Positions 11,840 through 21,859 of a DNA stretch of 58,000 nt are shown in pieces (the first letter of the stretch is position 1; each line of letters begins with the position of its first letter). A model generated the notes under the pieces. That model had not been told where the DNA came from. It made no database searches and saw only the letters and a program-made list of their open reading frames with translations. A program made the translations under genes and the position numbers. Source of the stretch: Diphasiastrum complanatum (taxonomy: Eukaryota; Streptophyta; Lycopodiopsida; Lycopodiales; Lycopodiaceae); NCBI GenBank assembly GCA_029204225.1, contig CM055102.1, positions 47,404,870 through 47,462,869 on the forward strand, written 5' to 3'.

Positions 11840-11879
11840 CCTCATTCTTCTTCTTTTCTTTGTCTTCCACTCTTTGTCT
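11840..11879 (-). CDS. Candidate penultimate exon (basic tail)
   Basis: On the minus strand CTTATTTCAG precedes a 40-nt segment that ends at AATGAGG|GTATGG. Read in the phase that joins the exon at 11095-11133 it encodes DKEWKTKKRRRMR, a basic cluster like a nuclear localisation signal, giving a C-terminus of about 25 residues. No upstream exon could be assigned, so this may be a gene fragment or chance. Confidence 0.3.
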
Positions 11880-12944
11880 CTGAAATAAGTAAAGCATTGT
11901 GATAAGCAAGTAGGATTGACACCTACGGAGGAGCGCTGCACTACAAGCTTTCAACCTCATCATTGATGCTCTCTAAAGCGACCTTCCAGGTATGGGATTG
12001 GCCGCTAGCCAGCGAGCTACAGAAATGCTACTTATTCAATGCTATTGAAGTAAGTCATTTGCTGTCCATTCTTTCACAGCAGTAGATCGCTATCCCACAT
12101 GTTAATGGCCGCATTTTTTCAGTAGATTCTATCATGCCTTGCAGCGCTGAATTCTGATGGAATTGCGCCACATTAATGCAAAAATTTTTTGCAGCTGTGG
12201 TTCGCTCGTTTGGTAGTGAAAAATCACATTTTTTATGTGGGAATTATGCAAAATGTGGCAAGCGGCAGATCGCTGCTTATGTAGGCATGTTTGTCGATTG
12301 GTACTTATGAATGTTGTGCTACCTTGCATACACAATATGGGCGCCCGTATCTTGGTGTTCTACAGCATGTTTTCATTGTTCTACACATTACTACCTAAGG
12401 CTCTCCCTTTGCCTAAAAGGGATTGCCAACGAAGCTCTCAAGAAAGGTAGGTTCATAAATCTAACTCATCTTTGGCAAGAATTGTGCTTGTCTTCAAGTA
12501 AGAAGTGTTCTAAATAAGATCGTATGGTTACTACATAATGTGAGCAATGTTTACAGATTCTTGTTACCAAAAAAAATAGCCATTGACAAATAAGTATAAC
12601 TCTTAGAAATCGATGGTTTGCCATGATATACTTTACCATTAGAAGGTAGTACTACGAAATTAACTTGAGATTATTGCTCTTCAATCATAATGCTAGTAGG
12701 GTGTGTGATATAGCAAAGTGGAAGAAACGAATATGACTACCTCTCAGGAAGAATCTACTACACGCATGCAAGTATGTTTTTATGCCAATCCCAACTACTT
12801 ATACTAGCTTTCGAGTGATGGAATGGTTATGGATAAAGCTTAATGCATTTGATTTAAGCTAAGAACTGTGCTACTTTTTATTAATACACATCACAACATT
12901 CTTTAAATCGTTATTTAATATGTTGGTTGCATAGTGGCATACCG
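11880..12944. other. Unassigned sequence
   Basis: Between 12010 and 12290 words such as AGATCGCT and AGCGGCAGATCGCTGC recur and resemble the CATCGCTGG/GTAGCGATA words of 52.9-53.9 kb. The short plus-strand frame KGIANEALKKG near 12420 sits before GTAGGTT but was not identified. Confidence 0.3.
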
Positions 12945-12972
12945 CCATTATGGTACCGCGGTACCATAATGG
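12945..12972. repeat. Perfect 28-bp palindrome
   Basis: The sequence is identical to its own reverse complement over 28 bp, centred on GGTACCGCGGTACC, with no loop. Further GGTACCGCGG copies at 12974 and 13007 extend the inverted pattern imperfectly. It lies at the left edge of the G-rich minisatellite and hAT region and could be a transposon end or foldback. Confidence 0.9.
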
Positions 12973-13158
12973 TGGTACCGCGGTTATGGTGCCACCCTGG
13001 GATCCGCGGTACCAGGGCGGCACCATTATATAATATTTATTATTATTATTTTTATTAATTTTCTAATAAAAATTGTTTTTTTTAATGTAAATTAGGCCCA
13101 ATAAATGTGGAAAAAAAGGGTTTAGGATTCAGAAAAAAGGGGGGACTGTACAGGGGGC

Positions 13159-13412
13159 ACTGTGGGGGAGCAAACCTTGGGGCCAATGGGAGTGCAGCAT
13201 GTGGGGGAGCAACAAATCGGGGCAGGTACAACGTCACATGGGCACTGTGGGGGAGTAGACCACGGGCCCAATCGGAGTGCAGCACGTGGGGGAGCAACAC
13301 ATGGGGGCAGGTACAGTAGCACATGGGCACTGTGGGGGAGCAGGCCATGGGGCCAATGGGAGTGCAACACGTGGGGGAGCAACAAATGGGGGCCGGTACA
13401 ACGGCACGTGGA
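13159..13412. repeat. Three-copy 85-bp minisatellite
   Basis: The unit beginning ACTGTGGGGGAG starts at 13159, 13244 and 13329, an exact 85-bp period, with a few substitutions per copy. Each unit contains two GTGGGGGAGCA blocks. The plus strand is very G-rich, unlike the A/T-rich surroundings. Confidence 0.9.
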
Positions 13413-13449
13413 GGGATCATCAACAATTGCACATGGGGAAACAGGTTGT

Positions 13450-13595
13450 GGTGTTAAATAGGCACTCACAAGGCCATTGTGAGAGGCATTTTCAGAGGTT
13501 GTGAGAGAGCCAGTGAGAGGCTGTGAGAGGCTGTGAGAGAGCCAATGAGAGCTAGTGAGAGGCCGTGAGAGGCTGTGAGAGCCAATTTGAGAAAC
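13450..13595. repeat. Degenerate GTGAGAGGCT repeats
   Basis: GTGAGAG words followed by GCT, GCC or AGCC recur about a dozen times with 8-14 bp spacing just before the plus-strand ORF at 13609. Confidence 0.8.
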
Positions 13596-13608
13596 ATGGT
13601 GTCGTGAG

Positions 13609-13956
13609 ATGGCGGAACGCATACCACCAAAGCCCGAGGGCGAAACTAGGAGGAAGCTCGAGGAAGATGTCCGAAGGCACAACGAAAGGCATCGGAAGCA
13701 AGAGGCAGACATTGCAGAGATGCTGCGACAGGCTCGGTAGAGAAATCTGGAACCGGAGCCACCCGCCCACGTTGTGGCCCCTGCCCCCGCTGTCGAGTTG
13801 GATTTGGATGAGCAAATTGGAATGAACTTCACACGACGGCAGCTCATAGGGAAAGGGCGGCCCTCCGTCGGGCTAGTCGGGAGGCAGAGCGAGAGCGATA
13901 GAACAATGCACCTGACGAGGGCGAGGAGTCAGTGGAAGATCCGTAGGAATGTTTAG
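13609..13956 (+). pseudogene. Charged ORF with one internal stop, unidentified
   Basis: ATG at 13609 (MAERIPPKPEGETRR) opens a highly charged, helix-forming segment (KLEEDVRRHNERHRKQEAD) broken by a TAG at about 13738, after which the frame continues with PPAHVVAPAPAVELDLDEQ to KIRRNV and TAG at 13954. Codon use is G/C-rich, matching the adjacent hAT relic rather than the A/T-rich surroundings. The segment is convergent with the hAT transposase and may be a second element ORF or captured sequence. I do not recognise a domain. Confidence 0.3.
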
Positions 13957-14564
13957 AATAGATAGGGTCTAGCCGTATGGTTGACTGTTGTTATGTAATT
14001 TTCGGCAGCATTTAGTGTCTAACATAGTGTAAAGAACAGCCCCAGCCGTATATGGTGGGATACATATTTTTTGATACATCTATTGAATTAAAGCATAGTG
14101 CATTTTTTGTGCAACGCGTGCCTGGTGTATTGCAATGTAATGTATGTGTTTATGAAATGCTATCAAGGGGGGTGTATTTCTGTGAAGTGCATCTGCTATC
14201 AATCTCTACAAGTGAAACTAATTGAAAATACGATTCACACACGCACATACAATTCAAAATAAAATTGAAAACAGAGCATCACATTTACAAATCAACAAAT
14301 ACACAATGTGCAGCAAATAAAGTACGTCCAACACTGGATATAATATGTAAAATGGTTTGAATACAGTGTTCGACCATCTGGCCGCCAAACATGGAACATG
14401 ATATCAAACTTCTAAAAATAAAATAACAGAGCCACAATCAATGCTCTGGCTCTAACTCAGATGAATGCTCCGGAGACAACTCAGAGCCCCAAGCTGACTC
14501 GTGCTGTGTGGTGCACATATACTTTCTGAGGAACTGGAGGAACTGGAGACACGTCATGTAGCTG

Positions 14565-15174
14565 CTATGGTTGAGACTCTGTGTATGGCATGCTGGCAAG
14601 AGATGATGGGGGTGCCTTGACGCTCGGCATCTGCTGGGCCTCTGAATCCAATGTGGCAATCAAGTCATCTAGCTGGGCATTCGAATACAAATGCTCTGGG
14701 CTCTGGGCCTCATCCTGTGCACCATCCTCTGAATCAACCCGTGCCTCATCATGTGCACCCTGTAGACCCTGCATGGCCTCCCAATCGGTGCAATCAAAGT
14801 CATCTGGTGTCTCCTCTGGTGTGTTGTCGTAGTAACGGCCATGACTCTGTACTGCACGCATCCAAGCAGCTGTGGGACCGACATCTAAATCACTCTGCCT
14901 TCTATCAAGAGCCTCTTCCATCATATCGACATAGGTAGGCATGCCATTGCCCCCCCCTGCCTGTCTCCCGGTATAACCTGTGCCATGTGCCCCACCTCTG
15001 CCGCATGATGCACCTGTGACCCCTGCCCGTGGCGTGTGCCCAAAACCTGTATCATCTACCTCATCCCACTCTGGTCTGGCAAACACAACCCGAATGGGCT
15101 CATGCTCATCCTGCTCATCCTCTGACATTGGCTCATCTGCTTCATACAATGGAGGCTCTTGGTGATCAAGCCCA

Positions 15175-15258
<84 letters not shown>

Positions 15259-15398
15259 TCGGCAAGCTTCCTCTCTCTCTCTCTCTCTCTCTGCCATCAA
15301 TTGTGTGCCCAAGTCATCTGCAAGCATTGGATGGGTGCTGTCCGTAGGCAAGTCAACCTGGCGCTCCAAATCAGATATCTTCGTTTGCAAGGCTAAAA
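14565..15398 (-). pseudogene. hAT transposase, acidic C-terminal exon
   Basis: On the minus strand CTAAATTTTAG precedes LQTKISDLERQVDLPTDSTH, then DDLGTQLMAE. A (GA)n tract follows that reads Arg-Glu repeats. The acidic tail ends after EPMSEDEQDEHEP, VVFARPEWDEVDDTGFG, a Gly-rich patch, MMEEALDRRQSDLDVG and LDDLIATLDSEAQQM at a TAG at 14565. The tail is downstream of the dimerisation domain, as in plant DUF659-type hAT proteins. The microsatellite length sets the frame: the tail and the segment before it are not in the same frame in this copy. Intron boundaries are inferred. Confidence 0.6.
15177..15255. repeat. (CT)n microsatellite inside transposase exon
   Basis: About 39 CT units lie here, with a second 11-unit run at 15271-15292. 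On the coding minus strand both read as Arg-Glu repeats. Confidence 0.97.
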
Positions 15399-15490
15399 TT
15401 TAGCATGTTAGGGAAACAACATGATTAGAAATTGAAACCGACATATTAGTGAGCCATCAACCAACATGCTATGGGAGAATAGCCTATCAC

Positions 15491-16088
15491 CTACAATGGG
15501 CTCGTAATGGTCGGCAGTCTCCTGGCGAGACGCGTGTTGGTGCTACAGAACACCAACCGCTCCAACTGACTCATTGAGAGCCTGTTTCTTCTCCTCGTGT
15601 GAATGAGGGCCCATGTGCTCCAATTATGATCACACACGGAGGCAACACAATCCTGTGGTACATGCAATGAAATGGTTCAGCACATGTGCACGGGTGGAAC
15701 GTCAACGAAACGCAGCAAGGGAGGATGAAATGAGATACATACCTAAAAAAGAACATGCAGTGCAAGATGCTGTATGGAGGGATAGGTGCTACCGAACATG
15801 GTCCACCAGGTAATGGGAAGCTGCCTCTTCTCTGGATCCTGAGCAGTCGGGTGGCCGAACGTGCCCATGCCGAAACGAAATACAGCTAGCTCCTCCATGA
15901 GTCTGATAGGATCCAAACCAATGTGTGGACCCACCCTGTGAATGTACTCAAGCCAATCCGTCTCGAGCTCCCTATCTACGATCTGTGTCGGAGAGAGGAA
16001 GAGGAGATGCAGTATGTGTGCATCGCTGTGGATACTCTTGTGGAAGTAGTTCCACCGCGTCTCCCAGATGAACTTCAGCTCGGTCATC
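15491..16088 (-). pseudogene. hAT transposase, dimerisation-domain exons
   Basis: Two exons are supported. The first, 16088-15743, follows a TTACATGCAG acceptor and reads MTELKFIWETRWNYFHK through PITWWTMFGSTYPSIQHLAL, the WW..FG..YP..Q.LA core of the hAT C-terminal dimerisation domain, ending at TAG|GTATGT. The second, 15652-15491, follows CCACAG and reads DHNWSTWALIHTRRRNRLSM and ERLVFCSTNTRL, the conserved NWS...H...RNRL block. The two join in phase 0. The last codon before each donor is TAG, which in the first case sits where Gln is expected, so it is probably a C-to-T stop. Dimerisation is needed for transposase activity in this superfamily. Confidence 0.75.
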
Positions 16089-16203
16089 CTGCATGTAAGA
16101 GGCATGTGGTTTAGGGCATTACGGAAAAATGTAACATCGACAGAAAAAAAAACTAGCAACTACTAAAGAAGATAAAGACCAATTACATTACTATACTGCT
16201 TAC

Positions 16204-17293
16204 CTCTCTGGCTGCAAGATGGGCAGCTGCAGGAACTGTCCAATCCGATCCATGAGCTCGTACACCAGTCCAACTGTGGACCCCTCGTTGTCATCCATGT
16301 GGAGCACAATGTAGAGTGGTCAAAGGAGTCTTGACAATGTCTGTGCATCCCTCCAGAACTGGTCTCCCCTCACCGTGGAAGAAAAGTGCTCCCCATCATC
16401 GGTGTGCTGAAACGTACTGGCACGCCAAAGATCACTGGCAACCATCTATAGAAGCTGTGCCCTGCACTTGATCAGACGGTCGATGACCACCAAGTCGAAA
16501 GCAAAGCGTGTGGGGGCTGGCTTCTTGAGGTCCAACTGGATGAACACCCGGAACATGGCTAGAACACATCTCTTCTTGGTGAAAAAAGTCACCAGGAAGA
16601 GGGCCTCACGGACGATGGCTTTAACCCAGGGAAGTGCACCTATGTCCTTCATCAGAAGGTCTATGCCGTGCGCTGCACAGGGGGAATGAACGATGTGAGG
16701 AAACTCGGCCTCTAGCAGGACACCCATTTGAATGCAGTTGGTGGCATTGTCCGTCACCACCGTGGCGACATGCTGGGGGCCTATGGACAGGATGGAAGAC
16801 CTGATGACATCAAACATGAACTTTGCAGATATGACTCTCCCCCCCTGCTGCAAACCACGGCCCTCAAAAACTGTGTGCCCATGCAGCTGGAGACCAAGAT
16901 GTTGAGGATCGGCCTCCTCTTGACATCGATCTAGCCATCGGACATGATGCTGCAACCGTATGTGGCCTAGTGGCGGCGTAGAGGCTCCATCTCTCTAGAC
17001 AAGGACTTGACCCTATCTCTCAGCATGTGTGTGCGGACAACCTCTGAACTAGGGACTCTCCAGCTAGGGCTGACAAACTGTGCAAGGCAGAAGGCCCTTC
17101 TGAAGGGCTCAGAGTCGGTGATGGCAAATGGAAGGTTTAACTCATAAATCAGACTGGCCATGGCCTGTGTGGCCTCTCTGTCCATGTGCAGTTGATGTGC
17201 ACCGCGAATGCTCTGCTGCCTAAGAACTCTCCCTGTTGGGCGACGGGTAGCGGACCTCCAGCATGGTGCACCAACCGTAACGGGAAAAAACAA
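16204..17293 (-). pseudogene. hAT transposase, DUF659 catalytic-region exon
   Basis: The minus-strand reading gives LPFAITDSEPFRRAFCLAQ, then YGCSIMSDG, RPILNILVSSCMGTQFL, VVTDNATNCIQMG, FPHIVHSPCAAHGIDLLMKD and TRFAFDLVVIDRLIKCR, the order found in plant DUF659 hAT transposases, and ends in PILQPER before a GTAAGC donor at 16203. Damage is clear: TAG at 16967-16969, TAG at 16931-16933 (a Trp position in the family), a frameshift at the seven-C run 16839-16845 and a TGA near 16323. The N-terminal BED zinc finger is not recognisable. The element end repeats and 8-bp target duplication were not located. Confidence 0.8.
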
Positions 17294-18838
17294 CCTTACC
17301 CGTATGAATGTAAGTAACTAAGGTCTATATGTATTTAGGAGTATAGTAAGAATATAGTGGCACTAGAAAGCATGGATATGCTCAGTAGTTACCACACTCG
17401 TATAAGACTAATAGATTGGTCTTAGGGGTCAAATGGTACGGACGTACCCTGATACCTATGAGAAATAACACACTTTACTTGTTGAACTAAAACAAAATAC
17501 CGAACTATAGTAATGTATTAAGTTGCAGTTTTTGGCATCTATTATGTTTGAATCGGTTCAAGGTTTGATAGACTTGAATGGCATAGATTTTCCCAGGTCA
17601 ACTTGAACGGCTACCAAAGCAATTTTACATAGAGTCCATCAAATGCCAAATTAGTCATTGGTATTGATGGGTACAGAATGCCCTATTACCGACTCCTATG
17701 GGCAAACCATACCTTTTCCATTGGTAGTGAGTGATTATGGTTTCGTCGTATGACGTTGTGGGATTGTTGTATAATTATAGGTTTACTTGCTGTATACTGA
17801 TCAATATTGCAAATGCCCTGGTATGGTGATATTAGGGCAAGACCTACGATGTGGTAAAAAAAACTTTGGTAGGGAAGATTGGACTGATGATTATACATTT
17901 TATTTTTGATGCTCAACTATGACACCTGTCTTCCTCACTGAACTAACTCGTGCTATTGTGTTTTGTGGGATGTTGGCAAGTAATACATATTTTAGATTCA
18001 TTTTTATGAAAGCACAAATCTATGATCAAGATCTTTAAAAAAGACCCATCACTAGCTGTGTGGAATGAATGCAAGAAAATAAACCTTCAAAACTGGAAAA
18101 TGAAAAAGTCCTTATTTATTATTCCATTGCACCTGGTTGCTTCTACGGGGGCCAAGCATACGTGCTGAGACCAGCACGAAAATCCTAGAAGAAAGTGGAA
18201 TCGATCCAAAACCAGATTTTTGACATATATGGATCATCCAGGCACACTCTAAGTGATGCTTCATCCATGAGACGAATGATTTTGAGCCTCCTAGGTACGC
18301 CGTCATTCTAGTTGTAATTGCTATTTTGTTGTGCTTCAGTGTAATATAGTAGCAACATGCTTTTCTATCTGTGTATAACGTAGATGAATGCTTGTTGTGA
18401 TTTGAATGCACTTCATTGCTGTTTGATAACAATTGTTCACTCACTTTGATCAAAACATAGCGTCTACGACTCCTCAGCTTCTGATAAGACGATGGTTGTC
18501 TTTCACGCCTGAGGAACTTGCGCTATCACACTGCTATTTCAATATATTTCAGAACTAAACTTTTGACTAAATCCAATTTTTTCAGTAATACCACACACAA
18601 ATCATTTCTAATCTCTTTGGTGGACTGTACTCATTTCTGGATTTTTTTTGTGTGAGTATGAACTAATTTATATGATCATGTTGGGCAACATAACATTTAA
18701 GCTACGATTATACTTAGCATAAACATTCTATTAGACTGTTTTTGCATCTAGCAGCCCATTGCAATGGGAGAACTATTTCGCAAATATTCCTGCTCTCTTC
18801 TCCGTACCCATTTTCCATACCCCCTTGTCCCATCAGAT
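17294..18838. other. Unassigned; right end may be a copia LTR
   Basis: No coding signal was recognised. The 18.4-18.83 kb portion directly precedes a primer-binding-like site and should contain the 5' LTR of the copia at 18904, but no TG start or partner copy could be fixed. Confidence 0.35.
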
Positions 18839-18855
18839 TGGTATCAAAACGTAGC
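18839..18855 (+). other. Primer-binding-site-like sequence
   Basis: TGGTATCAAAACGTAGC resembles the tRNA-iMet-type primer site of plant LTR elements (canonical TGGTATCAGAGC) and lies 48 bp before the copia gag ATG. Confidence 0.5.
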
Positions 18856-18903
18856 TCAAATAAACCGAAAGATTAAGTTTGTTCTATTTGTATTATTGTT
18901 AAC

Positions 18904-20755
18904 ATGTCTCATATTGGTAACTATTTGTCATCATCCAACGAGGTTAGAATCATTGACAAGTTCAATGGATATAACTTCTACATCTAGAAGTTAAAACTCT
19001 GGATGATGTTGATAGATAGAGATCTTTGGGATGTAGTAGAAGGTGATGTCCTGAAACCAGAAGATGGTGATCAAGCAAAGGCATGGAAGATCAAAGATTA
19101 GAAGGCCTTAGCATGTATCACACTCAATCTGGCTGACTCTCAAATATTCCATGTTACCACATGCAAAACCTCTAAGGATGCATTGGATTTGTTATCAAAT
19201 CTCTATGAGACTCATGATGTAACCACTAGATTACATCTTAGAAGGAAGTTCTTTACTCTTAGCATGTCTGATTCTATTGCCATCACTTCTCACATCAACA
19301 GCTTCAAATTTTTATTTTATCAGTTATCAGCTGTAGGATGTGCTATTCAAGATGATGATGCCGTTATGACCTTGCTTTCTTCTCTTCCAAAGTCGTATGA
19401 ACACTTTGTGGTGATGATCTCCACACAATCCGACCTCACTCTTCAAAAGGTGATCAATCATCTACTTCAAGAAGAAATATGGAGAAAGACTAGCAGCCTG
19501 TCCATCAAAGACAAGTCCTTGGCCCTATACACCAAGAAGAAAGACTATTTCAAGGGCAAAAATCAAGTACAGCAGCAACAGCAGAAGCCTCATACTCAAG
19601 TTGAGAATAGTGGATCGCACAAGAAGCTTTTCTGCAGATTTTGCAAGAGAGCCAATCACGACATCAAAGAGTGTCGTATCCGCATCTACAATGAGACAAA
19701 GAAGCAACAACCAGATTCCTCCAATGCGATAGAATTCAAGGAGCAAGATACACACATGTTAATGGCTTACAACAGTGGCGAAGAAGACCACAATAGTTGG
19801 TATTTGGACAACGACGCTACCCAACACATAACCTCTCGCAAGGAATGGTTTATCGAGTATGCAGATTATAGCAGAGATCAATTCATCTACCTCAAAGATT
19901 CAAGCACCATACGCGTGGAAGGCAATGGGACAGTCAAGATCGCATTTAAAAACAATCTTTCTATTTATGTCACCAATGTTCTTCACGTACCTCAGTTGTC
20001 AAAGAACTTGTGGTCAGTTTTTAAGATAATTGATGAGAGTTACACTGTTACTTTCTCATCTGAACAATGTACAATCTTAGATGAAGATACTACTCTGACT
20101 ACATGTATTAGAGTTGGAAATCTTTACATACTCTCTAATTCAGTTGCATTAGCTAGCATCTCTCATGAAAATTTAAACGATAATGCTATTCTGTGGCATA
20201 GTCGATTTGGACACATGAATACAAGATCACTTTCCTATATGCATTGTAATAATTTAGTTGATGTATTACATTTCCCTTCTTCATTGGATAGGAAATCTTT
20301 CTTTTGTGAATCATGCATCTATGGGAAGCACTCTAGAAGCAAGTTTTCCAAATCACATTTTATCAAAACAAAGTATGTATTGGATCTTCTACATAGCGAT
20401 CTTTGTGGACCAATGCCAACTCCGTCCTTAAGGGATGCAATCTATTTCATCACTTTCATAGATGATTATTCTAGATGGTCTACAGTCATGTTCATTAAGC
20501 ACAAATCAGAAGCCTTTGAATTCTTCAAGAGATTCAAGGCCATGGCTGAGACACAAACGTCTACAAAAGTGAAAGCACTCCGAATTGATGGTGGCAACGA
20601 ATACCTCTCTAACTAATGTCCGACTACGTGGCTGAACATGATATTAGAAGATGGTTCACCACTTCCTATTCACCTCAACAAAACAAGATTGCAGAAATGA
20701 AGAACCGAACTCTTCTCAACTTAGCCAGATCCATATTACATCAAACGCACCTACC
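18904..20755 (+). pseudogene. Ty1/copia gag-protease-integrase, truncated by a second copia
   Basis: ATG at 18904 starts gag (MSHIGNYLSSSNEVRIIDKF). In-frame TAGs lie near 18988 and 19099, after which 477 codons are open from 19183. The zinc knuckle CRFCKRANHDIKEC is an intact CCHC. Protease shows WYLDNDATQHI, where the active-site DSGA is altered to DNDA. Integrase follows with HSRFGHM, CESCIYGKHSR, LLHSDLCGP, FITFIDDYSRW and LRIDGGNEYLSN, then a frameshift at 20616 and SYSPQQNKIAEMKN. The coding sequence stops at 20755 where another element's LTR begins. Gag and protease would act in the particle, integrase in the nucleus. RT and RNase H are not found beyond the insertion. Confidence 0.92.
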
Positions 20756-21717
20756 TATTGGATTATTCTCCCAATAATCAACTAATCGACATTTTAATCT
20801 TCATCCAACTTTTATCCAGATTTGTAGTTTTCTCTGTATTTTTACACAGTCTGCATAACTACTCGAAAATAGCTCATAGTGACAGTTTACGTTCATTTCT
20901 GCAAACAGACTGTTTACGACCAAAGCCACCGACTTGCATTAATCCATCAACAAGTAGTTTCTGAGAAGTCCTAACTAGATGGATGCCAACACATCACAGC
21001 CAACTGGATGACGCTTTTGATGACCTAATTGCTTAGTATAAATAGCTATTCATATTTCAGCATCTTATGATGATTGAGAGGATCATGACGACGATTCTCA
21101 GATCAAGTATCGAATAGTTATCTTTCTCTCTCTCTCTCTCAAGCCTGTGAGCTTGCACACTCTTGACCATTCTAGTTCAGTTCTTTAGAGTTGATTAGAG
21201 ATTGCTATTGCGCTTACTGCTTATTAATAGTTGCGCTTAATTCAGACTTACTTTTAGCCGCTCAGAGATAGATTAGAGTACGCGGCTCCGATTCGCAACT
21301 TGTTGTATTCATTTACATCCATTTCACTTCCATATTGAATCAATAATATCTTCTTATTGCGTTCAGTCTCGTCTCAGAATGTATGCATTTTTGTAGTTCT
21401 TCGTGACTCATTATTTGTCTGATGTTTTGCGACTAGTTATTTGTCTAATGTTTTGCGACAAATTATTTGTCTAATGTTTTGATGCTTAATGGTTGGCTAC
21501 GTAATCATTGTAGTACTAATGATTTCATAGCTAGTTACTATAAGATCAAACGTGATTTCTATCACTATTGCTTTGTTCAAAATTGATAGGCATAGTCATG
21601 CATAAAGAAAGAGGAAGATAGTTTATTCCGCTGCGCACGATAAGGTTTTTTTCTTGTCGTTCAAAAAAATTTCATTCAAACTCTTTTCTTTTTGAGTTCA
21701 CACACCTCTTTTCAACA
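20756..21717 (+). repeat. 5' LTR of copia (962 bp)
   Basis: It starts at TATTGGATTATTC and ends CTTTTCAACA right before a primer-binding-like site. It contains only about 8 TC units at 21125-21140 where the 3' LTR has about 53. Confidence 0.88.
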
Positions 21718-21733
21718 TGGTATTAAAGCGTTG
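21718..21733 (+). other. Primer binding site
   Basis: TGGTATTAAAGCGTTG directly follows the LTR end CAACA, matching the tRNA-iMet class with changes. Confidence 0.65.
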
Positions 21734-21859
21734 ATTCTTCAAGGCCTAATACTATTGTATTAGAGCGTAAGCTCTTACGCTTGGTATCTTTCGTGATATC
21801 AAATTATTCTTCAGTTCAAGTCAATTTGTTTTGGTATCATCTCAAAGTAAAGCCGGTCT

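Noticed and set aside
13082-13847. Long minus-strand ORFs opposite the minisatellite (241 and 116 codons)
   Set aside because: Cys/Pro-rich products of a repeated G-rich sequence read in antisense; the periodicity is that of the 85-bp unit and no domain is seen.
15029-15347. Plus-strand ORFs of Leu-Ser repeats across 15.2 kb
   Set aside because: They are the antisense of the (GA)n tract in the hAT exon; the real coding strand is minus.
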